Origin: Diphasiastrum complanatum | Taxonomy: Eukaryota > Streptophyta > Lycopodiopsida > Lycopodiales > Lycopodiaceae | Length of the DNA: 64,000 nt | Direction of reading: 5' to 3' | Assembly: GCA_029204225.1 (NCBI GenBank) | Contig: CM055111.1 | Span: 20,589,003 to 20,653,002 of the forward strand | In this document: positions 20,843-33,399 of the stretch, piece after piece | Numbering within the stretch: position 1 is the first letter of the stretch | Layout of the letters: each line of letters opens with the position of its first letter | Translations under genes and position numbers: made by a program | Notes under the pieces: generated by a model | Seen by the model: only the letters and a program-made list of their open reading frames with translations | Database searches by the model: none | Told to the model about the DNA's origin: nothing

Positions 20843-23800
20843 ATGGCATCTATAAATGCATATCTTTTGGATACTAATGAAAGGCTCAACAAAACTAACT
20901 ATTCCATATGGAAAGTTAGAATGGAATCCATCATGATCATGCAAGATCTGATGGAAATTGTAAATGGTAAGGAGAGTGAACCTATTCATCCTCAAGAAAA
21001 AGCCAAATACATCAAGAGGTGCAATGTTGCACTACATTGCATAAAAATGAATGTTGCAAATGAACTCTTAAGAGAGGTAGGAGATTGCACTTCAGCTCAA
21101 GATGCTTGGGAGACTTTGCAAAAGGTCTATGAATCCAAGAACCAAACTAGAATGTTAGCTTTGAAGAATCAAATCTATAGAAGCTATCAAAAGAAAGGAG
21201 AGAGTGCACATACTTTTGTCCTAAGAGTAAAGGAATTGAACAAAGAGCTAGCCTTCATAGGTGATCCTATCAAGGATGAAGAGCTTGTTCAACTCATATT
21301 GAATGGACTAAGCTTTGAATTTGACAATTTGGTTCAGGGATATGCAATTGTGGGTAAGCTACCCATACTTGAAGAACTCCAAGGCACACTCATGGTCGAG
21401 GAATCAAGAAGGAGCCAAATGCAAGAGAGGATGGATAGGCTTTCCATCCAAGGTGGAGATGACCAAGCTCTCTTCACCAAAGGCAAAGGCAAGTCCAAAT
21501 GCAAAGGATCAACATTCAAGAAGTCTACAAAGCTTGAGGATCAAGAAGGTGTTGGCCAAATGGTAGACAATGGTTTCAATGTTGACTTTGCTTCAAATGA
21601 ATGTTTCATCAAGAAGAAGGGTAAGATAGTGGCTAAGGGCACTAGATTTGGCAAACTTTATAAGTTGGATGAATTTGTGGATACTAATGTTGTCATGTTG
21701 GCCGAGAAGAGCAAGATATCTACCTTTACTTTATGGCACAAAAGACTTGGACATGTCAACTCGGGTTCCATGGAGGCTATGATCAAGGAGGAGTATGCTT
21801 TAGGCCTACCAAGGTCTATTGGGAAGGAAGACAAGGTTTGTGAAGCTTGTGCCTTATCCAAGGCACATAAGAAGGTGTTTCCTAACTCCATCACAAAGTC
21901 ATCTCATCCTCTTGAACTCATACACTCGGATGTGCACATTGCTAGCACCAAATCTAATGGAGGTTCATCCATGTTTTTAACCTTCATTGATGACTACTCA
22001 AGATATTGTTGGGTGTTCTTACTTTCCTTCAAGTCTCAAGTATTTGATACTTTTGTAAAGTTCAAGTTGTTTGTGGAAAAGCATCATAATCATAGCATCA
22101 AGATTCTTAGAAGTGACAATGGTGGAGAATTCATCTCCAATGAGTTCAAGGCCTTTTGTGAGGAGGAAGGGATCAAGAAAGAGACTTCTTGTCCTTACAC
22201 TCCTCAACAAAATGGAGTTGCTGAAAGAAGGAATAGAACATTATGTAAATGTTCTAAGGCTTTAAGATTAGATGCTTGTTTGCCCAAATCCTTTTGGGGT
22301 GAGTCTCTTGTATGTGCAAACTACTTGATGAATAGGGTGTCTTGCAAAGCAATTGAAGGCAAAACTCCTTATGAGATGTTGTATGGAAAGAAACCCAATC
22401 TTAATCACTTGAAAGTTTATGGGTGTATATGTTATGTGCATGTGCCATTGGAAACAAGAACCAAGGAGGATCCATCTTCCACAAGAGGGATCATGCTTGG
22501 ATATGCAAGCTCAAGCAAGGGCTACAAAGTCTATCTCTCATCCTTGAACAAATTTGTTGTTTCAAGGGATGTCATCTTTGATGAACATCATATGCATATG
22601 CTTGAAGAAGGCTCAAGTGCTCCAACAATCAAGAAGAAGATGGCCGAGGAGCAAGATCTTGGTTTTGAGGAGGAGCTCATGGAGGAGCAAGCACCAAACC
22701 CACCTATCACACCAAGGAGATCTTCAAGGGCAAAAGTGGAGCCATCAAGGCTCACATATCAAGGCAAAGGACAGCAAGTTGAGGGTATCTCATCCACTTC
22801 TTATGCTTTATCTAGTTTTGAAGAACCATCTAATGTTGAAGATGCATTGAACTCCAAAGAATGGTATAAAGCTATGTTGGATGAGTATGATGCCTTGATT
22901 GAGAATGAAACTTGGTTGCTTGTTGAGAGATCTCAAAGGAATGTAATAGGATGCAAGTGGGTCTTCAAGCTTAAGTTAAATGCAAATGGGAGTGTTAACA
23001 AACATAAAGCAAGATTAGTTGCAAAAGGTTATGCTCAAGAGAGAGGGATAGACTATGAGAAAACTTTTGCACCCGTGGCCAAGATGGTCACAATAAGGCT
23101 AATCATTGCACTTGCATCACATTTTGGATGGATTCTATGTCAAATGGATGTCTCTAATGCTTTCTTGAATGGTTTTTTGGAAGAGGATATCTATATGGAG
23201 CAGCCACAAGGGTTCATCAAGCATGGAATGGAGAAAAAAGTATGCCATCTCCAAAGAAGCATCTATGGCTTGAAGCAAGCCTCGAGATCTTGGATTTCAA
23301 GACTACATTGCTATCTTATTTCACTTTCTTTTGCTCAAAGTGAATATGATCCCACTCTTTACATTAAGTTTGATGATGTTGGTATTGTACTTTTACTCAT
23401 TTATGTAGATGACATCATCATTAGTGGAAATAGTGTTGATGGTATTGAAAAAATGAAGATAGATCTATCCTTAGAGTTCAAGATGGTAGATCTAGGGTGT
23501 CTTCACTTCATCTTAGGCATAGAAGTACTTAGAGGGTCTGATTTTATCTTTATAAGTCAAGTAAACTATGCTCAAAGTCTTTTGAAGAAGTTTAAGATGG
23601 AAGTATGCAAAAGTGTTGACACACCAATGGAGCAAGATGTAAAAGTGCCAAATGAAGATGATGAAAGATCCTTTATGGACATCACTTTGTTTAGGCAACT
23701 TATAGGTTCCTTAATGTGGATCACTATAACTAGACCAGATCTTAGCTTTAGTGTATGTAGGTTGAGCCAATCCATGTAAAAGCCATTGAATATCCATTGG

Positions 23801-24367
23801 AAAAAGGCTAAGAGGATTCTAAGATACATCTCGGGTACATTGGATTTTGGGATTCTATATAGAGGAGATGTGATTAACCTTCATGCATTTAGTGATTCAG
23901 ATTTTTCAGGGGACAAGAGGGATAGGAAATCAACAAGTGCCTATTCAACTTTCATAGGAGAAGGTGTGGTTTCATGGCTTTCAAAAAAGCAAGAAACTAT
24001 ATCTCTATCTTCAACCAAGGCCGAGTACAAAGCTTTGACAACCACTACAAAGGAGGTACTTTGGATCAAGAGATTATTGGTGGAGCTAAAGATCATGGAT
24101 TCAGAGGAGGCACCAATCATCTACAATGACAATATATCAGCCCAACACCTTGCATCTAACCCAATCTTCCATGCAAGATCTAAGCACATTGAGATATGCC
24201 ATCACTTTGTGAGAGAAATGGTGCAAGCCAAGGAGATTGCTTTGGAGCATGTTCCAAGCAATGAATGTGTAGCTGATCTACTTACTAAACCACTTCAAAA
24301 GACACCTTTTATGAAGTTCAGATCATCACTTGGAGTGATTAGTAAATCAATGATTGAACCAAGCTAG
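20843..24367 (+). pseudogene. Copia 1 gag-pol, one long frame with a deleted zinc knuckle/protease and one TAA
   Basis: A single reading frame runs from MASINAYLLDTNERLNKTNY to a TAG at 24367, broken only by TAA at 23777-23779 just after LSFSVCRLSQSM, where copia proteins usually have Gln (CAA to TAA). Domains: gag (UBN2-like, to about residue 230); integrase (WHKRLGHVN ... CEACALSKAH; FIDDYSRYCWVF; RSDNGGEF; QQNGVAERRNRTL); RT (KWVFKLKLNANGSVNKHKAR; YVDDIIISGN); RNase H (HAFSDSDFSGDKRDRKSTSA; LSSTKAEYKAL). The gag zinc knuckle and the protease DSGA site are missing: the frame jumps from KLEDQEG to VGQMVDNGF without losing phase. Comparison with copia 4 (42.2-42.6 kb) suggests roughly 0.4 kb was lost. 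Confidence 0.92.
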
Positions 24368-24381
24368 ATAGTGAGGAGGAG

Positions 24382-25063
24382 TGTTAAAAATTCACGATTC
24401 TAGCTTGACTAGTTTTGGTCATATGACTTGTAAATAGTTAGATGGTCATGATGTGGCTTGTCACACGTGCCAAATAACATAGGATTCCATTCATAAGGAT
24501 GTTCTCAAGTAGACCTAAGTGTTAGAACCTTTGGAATGAGTCCAAATTATGCTTAGATACAAGGGAGAAAAAATAGGAGCTATTTTTGGTAATTTTTGCA
24601 TTGTTGAGAGATCTCCAAGATTCCAACCTTAACTTGGTAGGGATGAAAGATCCACCAAAATTAGCATTAGGGATAGGTTTAGGGCTACTCATACCTGCCC
24701 AAAACTGTGATGGATCATGTATATATAGGTGATGATATCTCACCAAAATCAATCAAGCAATTTCATGATTTTTCTCTCATAATGGTGCAATTGCTCTCTA
24801 TGTTCATAATTGTTTGAGTACTTGTGATTACTAATGATTATAGGATTGAATGTAGGTCTGGTGTACAGTACTCAGACTGTGGGAGGCCGTATTTTCACAC
24901 GTGTGAAGCCTTCTTCAAGGATTTGGGCCATTTAGTGAGGTTCAAGCATAGATTTTTGATGGATTTTGATGGTTCAACTTGTGCTAATCTTATGAAATCA
25001 TAATCTATTGTTTCCCTCATCATTTCAAGTGTTTTAGGATCCTTATTTGCTATAATTTTTACA
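24382..25063 (+). repeat. Copia 1 3' LTR, 682 bp
   Basis: Same length as the 5' LTR, about eight differences by eye (mostly transitions), followed by the target duplication ggcaa. Confidence 0.95.
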
Positions 25064-25068
25064 GGCAA

Positions 25069-26027
25069 GTGACTATACCTTAGTTGGAGGTATGGGGTCA
25101 CGTGACCCTTGGATAAGGGGTACCCTTACTATTAAGGGTAGGTGTCTTAGATTAAGGTACTAGTGTCTTTGATTAAGGGTAGGTAGGTGTCTATGCCTTG
25201 GATGGAGGTATGGAACCTAGTGAGGTGTTAAAAAGTCATTGGATGACTATTTTTCTAAACCTTGGGCCTCAACCTTGAACCATATCACTTTATTGGTCTA
25301 GGACCAAAGTATACTTGCACAACTTGGGCAATCGGACCTAGTAGGAGGGCGCCCTTCTAAAGTGTCCATTGAGTTCCCAACTCCCACAAGAAAGGCATTC
25401 AAAGAGTCATAGGTTATAGAAGGAGTCTCTTGACATTCCATAAGCCTATGGAGGCTCTTGGAGATTCTTTAACTCCCCTAGGCTTCTCTCTCTCTCATTG
25501 GATGAGCATGGAACTCCATAGTGCATTGGAGGGGTCCATGGACCATCTATATGAGGGTAGTAGGGTGCCCATTGTGGAGGAGAGATCTCTCTTGTTTGCT
25601 TGGCTTATGCTCTAGTGTTGCTACTAGTGTGTAGAGTGCTTTCTTGTGGTAGTATGCTTGAGGTTTGGATCTTGCTTATGGTATGGGACATAAGTAGGAT
25701 TTGGATCTTGAGTATGCTATGGAGTGTTGTGGTATGCTTGTGATTTGTTTATGGTTAGCAAGGGGATGCTAGATAGGTCTTGCTTGGAGCTTGGATCTAG
25801 CTATGGTTGGGTGGTGAATACTTGAGGCCAGCTTGTTATCTATCTTTGTGTTTAAAGAGTAGGGACACAGGTGGAGGAGAGATCCTTGGAGGCTTGCAGA
25901 TCCTTACTTGCAGGTGGAGGCATCCTAGCTCGAAGTTGGGAAGCATCTTGAAGCTTGCAGGTTGCTTGGAGGACATTTGGAGGATCTACCTTGGATTTGG
26001 AGGACTTCCTCACCTCTACTTGTAAAA
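25069..26027 (+). repeat. Gypsy 1 5' LTR, part b
   Basis: Continues the LTR after the nested copia (gtgactatacc...), homologous to 30401-31359, ending ...cttgtaaaa. The LTR ends in AA rather than the usual CA. It is followed after one base by the primer-binding site. Confidence 0.92.
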
Positions 26028-27063
26028 GTGGTATCAAAGCTAGACAAAGGATGGTAACCTTTCTAACCTTCTTCAAGTTCTATTAAGATCACCAACTAAT
26101 TTTTTTTTTTTTGGGGAAGATTATAGGCTTTTCTAGTTGTAGGAAGCTTGTAGTTGAAGTACCCAATGAATCTAGTTCTCTTTGGAAAAGAGTAGTGATG
26201 CTTATAGAATTGTTTAGGGGCTGATTTTTTATAATGTTAGAGAAGTTTTAAAGTGGGCTTTGGGTTTTTAAAAGTTCTGAAAAAAGATTTGTGGGATAGG
26301 TAGAGGAAGTCTTCCTCTACATACACAAATTTTTTTTGGCAAAAAGATTGATTCTAGCTATGTGTTTTGATCAAAACTAGTGTTTTTTTGCATAAATGAA
26401 GTGTTTGAAGTTCTGATTTTCATTTTGAAGTTCTATTTTTCAGACCTGTAAATCTGAAAATCAGATTTGAAAAGTGAAGTTTTCATTCAAACTTCATTAG
26501 TTACACCTTTCTATCTCCTAGTTTCATGAAGATGACAATGTAGGAAGGGAATGGTAGTGTAACTTTGTGCATAAAACAAGTTTTGAAATTTTGTTTTTTT
26601 GTCATTTTGAAGTTCTGATTTTCAGATCTGAAAATTGAAGTTTTCATAAAGCTTCATTAGTTATCCATTTCTAGACACTAGTTTCTTGGTTTTGGAAATC
26701 TAGAATAGTGAGAAATGTGAAAACTTTGGTTGCTTTTGAAATGACAAATAGAATTGGAATGGGAATGGAATAAGAACTTTATGTAAACATTAGCTTGGAT
26801 TAGTTGATTGAAGTTTACATAAAGATTTGGTTTTCATTTTTGCTTTTGATTAAGGCAAATGTAGCTTGTTGTTGTTTTCCTCTTAAGCTTGGATTAAGCT
26901 TGCAAATAGTAGGCTTGGATTGAGCTTACAAACAATAAAATTGAATGATTAGAAGTAAATGCTTTTTATTTGCATTGAATGTAATAATTGAAGCATTTCT
27001 ATCATTCTAATTTGAGCACTTGTTGTTGTATTTGCATAATAGGAAAACACACAAGCAACCCCA
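26028..27063 (+). other. Gypsy 1 primer-binding site and leader
   Basis: TGGTATCAAAGC at 26029-26040 is a one-base variant of the initiator tRNA-Met complement. A T-rich, non-coding leader of about 1 kb follows, with repeated fragments such as ttgaagttctgattttcaga, up to the gag ATG at 27064. Confidence 0.85.
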
Positions 27064-30000
27064 ATGGATCAAACCAATGAAAACCCAACATTTGATCTAT
27101 TAAACCTATCCAATGTGGCACAAGCTCTTGAACTATTATACCAACAAATTCAAGCCACTAATAAGCAACTTCTTGAAACTAATCAAAGAAACCAAGACTC
27201 AGAGTCTAGGTTAGCCAATCAAAAGAAACATGTAGTTCCACCTCTTGTAAAAGTGTTTAAGGGGGGGAAGAAGGATAGGAACTTACAAGTGGTAAGTTCT
27301 TGGCAGAATGTTTGGAACAAATACTTTGCCATGAACCAATTCCCTGAATCTGAAAAGTTATCCACTGTCACTATGTTCCTTGAAGGAAGAGCCTTAGTTT
27401 GGTGAGATGACTTAGTTGCAAAGGGCAATCAACCTTGTACATGGGATGAATTTTGCAAGCTTTTTAGGGATTATTTTCTACCACTTTTAGATGACTATGA
27501 AAACTTCCAAAAGTTGAGTCATCTAACCATGAATAAAGGTTTGGAATAGTTTATTCAAGATTTTCATGAGTACCTGAATCCACTTTATAGTGATATTCCG
27601 CCTAAGGTACAAATGTTAATGTTTATTGATGGGTTACCAAAAGATTATCAAGTGGATGTTCGTAGGAACCATCCAAAAAACCCTAGAAGATGCTATTAGG
27701 GCTGCAAAATACTTGGATGACACACCTAAGCCACCTAGGAGTCAACAGCCTAATGAGCAGAAAAAAGGTTTTCAATTTAAGAGGAAACATAGGGAAGTTG
27801 TTAATGAAACACATCCCAATTCCAACAATCCTAAGAAAACCAAGAAAAACTTTAAAAAACATCATGGTGGCAATGATAAAGTTGAAGCTCGTAAGAAGAA
27901 CATGTGCTTCAAGTGCAATGGCGAGGGTCACCTTGCACGTGATTGCGTCAAAAAACAAGCTTCAACCTCAGGTAATCTATCTCAAAGTAATGAGATGGAT
28001 GTTTGTTTTCTTAGTTCTTTAGTTTTTGGTCCTAATGACCTTATTTGCATTAAAGGTAAAGTTAATGATCAAGTTGTTAATGTTCTTTTTGACACGGGAT
28101 CCACTCATAACTTTATTAATGTAAATTTGGTGCAGACGCTAAACCTTCCTACCAAAAAAAGTGAGAAAAAATACCGTGTGACAATGGCATCGGGAAGTAA
28201 TTCTGATTTGATGGATTTTATTGTTCCTGGTGTAGAATTGCACATTCAAGATTACTCTGAAAAACTAGATTTCCATGCTGTTCAATTAGCTAATGTAGAT
28301 ATTGTTCTTGGGCAACAATGGCATTTTGATAAGAACAAATCATTGAGAATTGATTTTGTTGAAAAATCTTTATCTTTTATGCATGAGAATTCTTTAATTA
28401 AGATCAATGCTAGTTTAAGTGTTGACACTAAAAATGTTAACCCTTATTCTAAACAGGAACTTAATTCTATTATGAAGAATTCTGATTTTAAAGTTTATTT
28501 ATGTTTTCATAATGATATCATTTGCTCCAATGATGAAGAACTTAACATAAATGCCATGAATATACCCAGTGAGAACACTACAGAATTTGAAGCCTATAAT
28601 GAACTTAGGCAGGAATTCAATGATGTTTATTTAGACCTTTCTGTAGGTTTACCACCAGAAAGAACAGTTGATCATAAAATTGACCTAATACCTGGAGCAA
28701 TTCCAATTGCACAGCGTCCTTATAGGATGAGTGCATCGGAAGAGACTGAGGTAAATAGGCAATTACATGATTACCTGAAAAAAGGGTGGGTACAACCTAG
28801 TAAGTCTCCTTGGGCATCACCAGTGGTTCTGGTGGCCAAGAAGGATGGGACTATAAGGTTTTGCGTCGACTATAAGAAATCGAACAAGGTAACCGTTAAG
28901 AATAGATATCCACTGCCGTACAAGTACTTTCGGGGGTCGATTCAGGGTTGCAAGATTCCTCGAATCAGGGAAATATTGAAATGGATTTCCTAATTCGAAA
29001 CAGGATTTTGTTTTGTAAAGGAAAGGTGTGTGTATCGGAGAATGACACTGTAAGGGCCCAAATATTGCATGAGTGTCATGATAGTCCATGCGCAGGACAT
29101 CCGGGTATACAAAGAACACTTGACTTAGTTCGAAGGCAATTTTGGTGGCCTAAGATGAAAAGTCAGGTAGAGGCCTATGTACTTAAATGTACTAAGTGCC
29201 AGTTAAATAAAGCAGAGAGGCTAAAAGCTAGTGGCCTATTACATCCTTTAGATATTCCTACCGGAAAGTGGGAAAGTATATCTGTGGATTTTGTGGTCAG
29301 GCTTCCACGTATAGGGAAGGGCCACGATTCGGTTTGGGTCATTGTTGACAGACTTACGAAGTTTGCTCAATTTATCCCAACGAAAACTACTGTTAAAGCT
29401 TCAGAACTAGCTCAACTGTTTGTTGAGAAGCTTTTTCGACTATACGGGCTGCCTTGCGATATTGTTAGTGACTGTGACCCAAAATTCACTGGGAATTTTT
29501 GGCAAGCAGTATTTGAAAAGTTGGAAACAACTTTAAGTTTAAGTTCTACAGATAATCCGGAATCAGACGGTCAAACGGAAAGGACCAATCAGACGATGGA
29601 GGATATGCTTCGAGCATATGTGGGCCATCGGTAGTCTGATTGAGAACAGTACCTTCCACTGGTGGAATTTGCATATAACACTACAAAACATTCAGCGACC
29701 GGATTTAGCCCTTTCATGCTTATGTATGGTTTTCAACCTCGATCACCAATTAGTGCTGGCATGAAAAACCTACGGGTGCAAGCCGCAGCTGATTTCCTTG
29801 TGGATATGCAAGAAATGTTATAGCTGGCTAAAGATAGCATAAGAAGTGCCCAGGACAGGGCAAGGCACTATGCTGATCTATCTCGGAGGCGCAAGGTATT
29901 CATGGTCAACGACCGGACGTTTTTGAGAGTCCCTAGTCACTCTAGGGGCTTGAAAACTAGTATGCAAAGTTGTCACCTACGTATTGCGGTCCTTTTAAGG

Positions 30001-30264
30001 TTATCCAAGTGATAAACAAGGTCGCACACAAACTAGAACTTCCAGCTAACGTTGAAATTGGGAGTTGGGGACCCTGATGAGTCCGTGAGTGGACCACCTG
30101 AACCCGAGGCGATTGTTAATAGCCGACAGAGAACTCTACGGAGTAGAGTGCTTTTGGAATTTTTAGTTAGGTGGAGGGGCAAATCAGAAGAGGAGGATAC
30201 CTGGGAAAAAGAGGCTGATCTCCAGAAGAATTTTTCAAATTTTTTCCTACAAGGAAAAATTTAA
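27064..30264 (+). pseudogene. Gypsy 1 gag-pol remnant with RT/RNase H deleted
   Basis: Gag starts at 27064 (MDQTNENPTFDLLNLSNVAQ) and meets a TGA after EGRALVW at 27403, where a Trp codon is expected. Further stops and a frame change follow. From 27626 a 455-codon frame carries the zinc knuckle [14 protein letters not shown], the protease motif [13 protein letters not shown] and the RT start ([32 protein letters not shown]). There it stops being RT: no YVDD, no RNase H. From 28948 another frame gives integrase (zinc H/C region HECHDSPCAGHPG with CTKCQ; SVDFVVRLP; NPESDGQTERTNQTMEDML). A chromodomain (LEFLVRWRGKSEEEDTWEKE) closes at 30264. The element cannot reverse-transcribe itself. Confidence 0.9.
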
Positions 30265-30280
30265 GTTTAGGGGAAAGGAA

Positions 30281-31359
30281 TGTTACATACCTATGTAACT
30301 AGCAGTACTTCAGACCCCTAATAGTCCATTTAGTGTTGGGGGCTATATGGCAAGGTACCCTTAGCATTAAGGGTATGTGCCCTTGGATAAGGACAGACAA
30401 GTGACTATACCTTAGTTGGAGGTATGGGGTCACGTGACCCTTGGATAAAGGATACTCTTACTATTAAGGGTAGGTGTCTTAGATTAAGGTACTAGTGTCC
30501 TTGATTAAGGGCAGGTAGGTGTCTATGCCTTGGATGGAGGTATGGAACCTAGTGAGGTGTTAGAAAGTCATTGGATGACTATTTTTCTAAACCTTGGGCC
30601 TCAACCTTGAACCATATCACTTTATTGGTCTAGGACCAAAGTATACTTGCACAACTTGGGCAATGGGACCTAGTAGGAGGTCGCCCTTCTAAAGTGTCCA
30701 TTGAGTTCCCAACTCCCACAAGAAAGGCCTTCAAAGAGTCATAGGTTATGGAAGGAGTCTCTTGACATTCCATAAGCCTATGGAGGCTCTTGGAGATTCT
30801 TTAACTCCCCTAGGCTTCTCTCTCTCTCATTGGATGAGCATGGAACTCCGTAGTGCATTGGAGGGGTCCATGGACCATCTATATGAGGGTAGTAGGGCGC
30901 CCATTGTGGAGGAGAGATCTCTCTTGTTTGCTTGGCTTATGCTCTAGTGTTGCTACTAGTGTGTAGAGTGCTTTCTTGTGGTAGTATGCTTGAGGTTTGG
31001 ATCTTGCTTATGGTATGGGACATAAGTAGGGTTTGGATCTTGAGTATGCTATGGAGTGTTGTGGTATGCTTGTGATTTGTTTATGGTTAGCAAGGGGGTG
31101 CTAAATAGTTCTTGCTTGGAGCTTGGATCTAGCTATGGTTGGGTGGTGAATACTTGAGGCCAGCTTGTTATCTATCTTTGTGTTTAAAGAGTAGGGACAC
31201 AGGTGGAGGAGAGATCCTTGGAGGCTTGCATATCCTTACTTACAGGTGGAGGCATCCTAGCTTGGAGTTTGGAAGCATCTTGAAGCTTGCAGGTTGCTTG
31301 TAGGACATTTGGAGGCTCTACCTTGGATTTGGAGGACTTCCTCACCTCTACTTGTAAAA
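30281..31359 (+). repeat. Gypsy 1 3' LTR, 1079 bp
   Basis: Uninterrupted LTR from TGTTACATACC to cttgtaaaa, next to the target duplication gtcca. It preserves the empty copia site as ggacagacaagtgac. Confidence 0.93.
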
Positions 31360-31364
31360 GTCCA

Positions 31365-33399
31365 CCACCATTTGCACCATATTTTTGAACGCAAAATCTC
31401 AATTGGAATTGGCTTCAAGAAAATTAAATCAACTCTTTGATATATACCTTCAAATTATTTAATAATCTTGTTGAATATCCCTAGTATTTTGATTCATTAT
31501 GAGGAGTATTTACAATTAGTTATTCATAGCACTCACAATCCATACTCAAAATATTCACAATCCATATTCAAAGTATTCATAATCCATGTACAGTATCGTT
31601 ACTTAGAGCAATCACGATTTTTATTCATAGTATCATGATCAATATTCAGAGTATTCATGATTAGTTTTTAAAGTATTATGATCAATATTCAATGTATTCA
31701 TGATCAATATTTAAAATATTCACAATAAGTATTGACATTGCATTATTTAGAATAATCATAATCAATTTTCACGATTCGGTATTCAAAATATTCACATTTT
31801 AGTATTCATAATATCCATGTTTCAGTAGTTAAAATATCCACGACTTAATTTATCAGACATTTTGTTGACATGCAAAAACATGAGAATTGATAAGATGACA
31901 AATGTCAAATGCAAAAATAGAAGCATGAAATATTATTCCTTAATTACACATTCATCATAATAATCAAAAATACCTAAAGATTTAAAATATATTAATGCAT
32001 ATACAAATTTTCTAATATCTATTTTTTTTCAATGGTTTTGAAAATACCCATGAAAACTCCACTAAACATTTCTCTCAAAACTGAATGTTATTTTTAAGCT
32101 ACAAATATCCTTAAGAAAGCCAAAAAAAAATTGGACATGGCTTGTTTGTTTGCGACTGGCGAAGGCAGCCGGCGCGGCGATGGCGGAAACAACAGGTTAG
32201 TAGTAGGGCAGATCAAATGCTTCCGATCTTCCTTGCTACTATGGAATAGAGAATTGATAGCATTGTTGCTAGGGTGGAATATGACAGGAAAGCTTCAGAA
32301 ATAGCCACAGGTTGTTTTGATTAAACTCTTTACTGTATTCCTCGATTTCTTGTAGGCTTTCCCTTGTTTTAAGTTATTGAGCAACTTTTGAACCTGTAAA
32401 AATCTGCATTGGGTGCCACAATAGGGCAACAGTGCCTGTGAAAGGTCGTGGAAGGCCACAGACTGTTGGAGGAGAATAATTGATTTTCTTGAATCCACTA
32501 TAGCCAAAGACTTGAAGAGAAAGAGAAAGAGACCCTCGCAGGCAATTTGCGCGCCCAAGTGAAGTGACAACATGTTACGTACCCATAAGGGCACGCAACA
32601 AAAAACTTGAGGTGGCGGTCTCAGTTATGGGACGGAATGCTGATCTTGAGCTATAGGTCTTTTGGGTGCCATGTGTCAGTATCTTATTGGTGCGTCGTGA
32701 CTCGTTGTATGGACTCGCATCAGTGTGCACAATTATCGCGTGTCGTTGGTCATGCGTGACTCCTATGGTCGAAGATTACCCCACCTGGACTATGTATATA
32801 GAGGTGGATCTCCATGAGCTTGTCATTCATTCTCTCTTGGAGAATGATGAGCTCTTCCACCGGTGGTCAGGTCAGGACGATTATCTAGGCCTCAGGATGT
32901 AGGTAGGCGAGAGTCGAGGGTAAGTATAATAACCCTAAAGGATTGCCTCTAAGATGAGGATAGGAGAATACAATAGGAGAGACTATGGAGCCAAACCGCC
33001 CAACCAATCCTAGATCAAACCTGGATCTAGCTCCCAAGCCATGCCATGTGAAACAAGAGGAGAAGAGAGAAACTAGTGACCTAAATCCAATATGTTGACG
33101 GGAGAATCCCCACCTCATTATATAGAGAGTAGAGTCATGTGCATGTAACATGCAACCCCCATGCAGGTCAACTATAAATAGGTCTCATCTCTTCATGCAG
33201 TCCTCCTGCCTATATCCATCACACTTTTTTGGAAAACTTCAACGGTTGACAGTTTTCACTATAGCAAAATTGTCTTCAAAGTACAGCACTTCATTTAGTT
33301 TGACATAAAGGTATACTTCAAAGTTTCAAGTTTTATGCACATAAGCACTTGAAAACTTCATTTTTAGTAAGGAGTATAAAACCTCATAAAAATAAGCTG
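31365..33399. other. Intergenic sequence, no gene recognised
   Basis: AT-rich sequence with a degenerate minisatellite at about 31.51-31.85 kb. A patch at 32.15-32.9 kb has more balanced composition but no frame I recognise. Confidence 0.6.
31510..31850. repeat. Degenerate AT-rich minisatellite
   Basis: Words such as attcatagtatcatgatcaa, tattcagagtattcatgat and tattcaaagtattcataatc recur every 25-40 bp, giving roughly ten loose copies. Unit length drifts, so this is an old, decayed array. Confidence 0.65.

Larger units (their letters stand above)
19384..25063 (+). mobile_element. Ty1/copia element 1, nested, 5680 bp, both LTRs 682 bp
   Basis: LTRs are 19384-20065 and 24382-25063, each TGTTAAAAATTCAC...TTTTTACA. 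Target duplication is gacaa (19379-19383) against ggcaa (25064-25068), one mismatch. The empty site gacaa is seen in the gypsy 3' LTR. The primer-binding site TGGTATCAGAGC is at 20066-20077 and a purine tract (gtgaggaggag) precedes the 3' LTR. By eye the two LTRs differ at about eight positions, so insertion is recent relative to its gypsy host. Confidence 0.95.
19264..31359 (+). mobile_element. Ty3/gypsy chromovirus 1, complete ends, with a copia element nested in its 5' LTR
   Basis: The 5' LTR starts at 19264 (TGTTACATACC) after target duplication gtcca (19259-19263). It is interrupted at 19383, resumes at 25069 and ends at 26027. The 3' LTR is 30281-31359, followed by the second gtcca (31360-31364). 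The two pieces of the 5' LTR (120 + 959) sum to 1079 bp, exactly the length of the 3' LTR. A primer-binding site TGGTATCAAAGC lies at 26029-26040, and a purine tract (aggggaaaggaa) abuts the 3' LTR. The internal region encodes gag, protease, the start of RT, integrase and a chromodomain. LTR copies differ at clearly more positions than those of the nested copia, so it is the older insertion. Confidence 0.93.

Noticed and set aside
25430..25615. Repeated 61-codon frame at 25430 and 30762
   Set aside because: Both copies lie inside the gypsy 1 LTRs. The duplication is the LTR pair, not a conserved small gene.
30074..30100. Hammerhead-ribozyme-like core (ctgatgagtccgtgagtgga) in gypsy 1
   Set aside because: The CUGAUGAG box and a stem II-like gtcc/ggac pair are present, but the essential GAAA after stem II is replaced by cacc. 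The segment also lies in coding sequence just before the chromodomain. Most likely coincidence.
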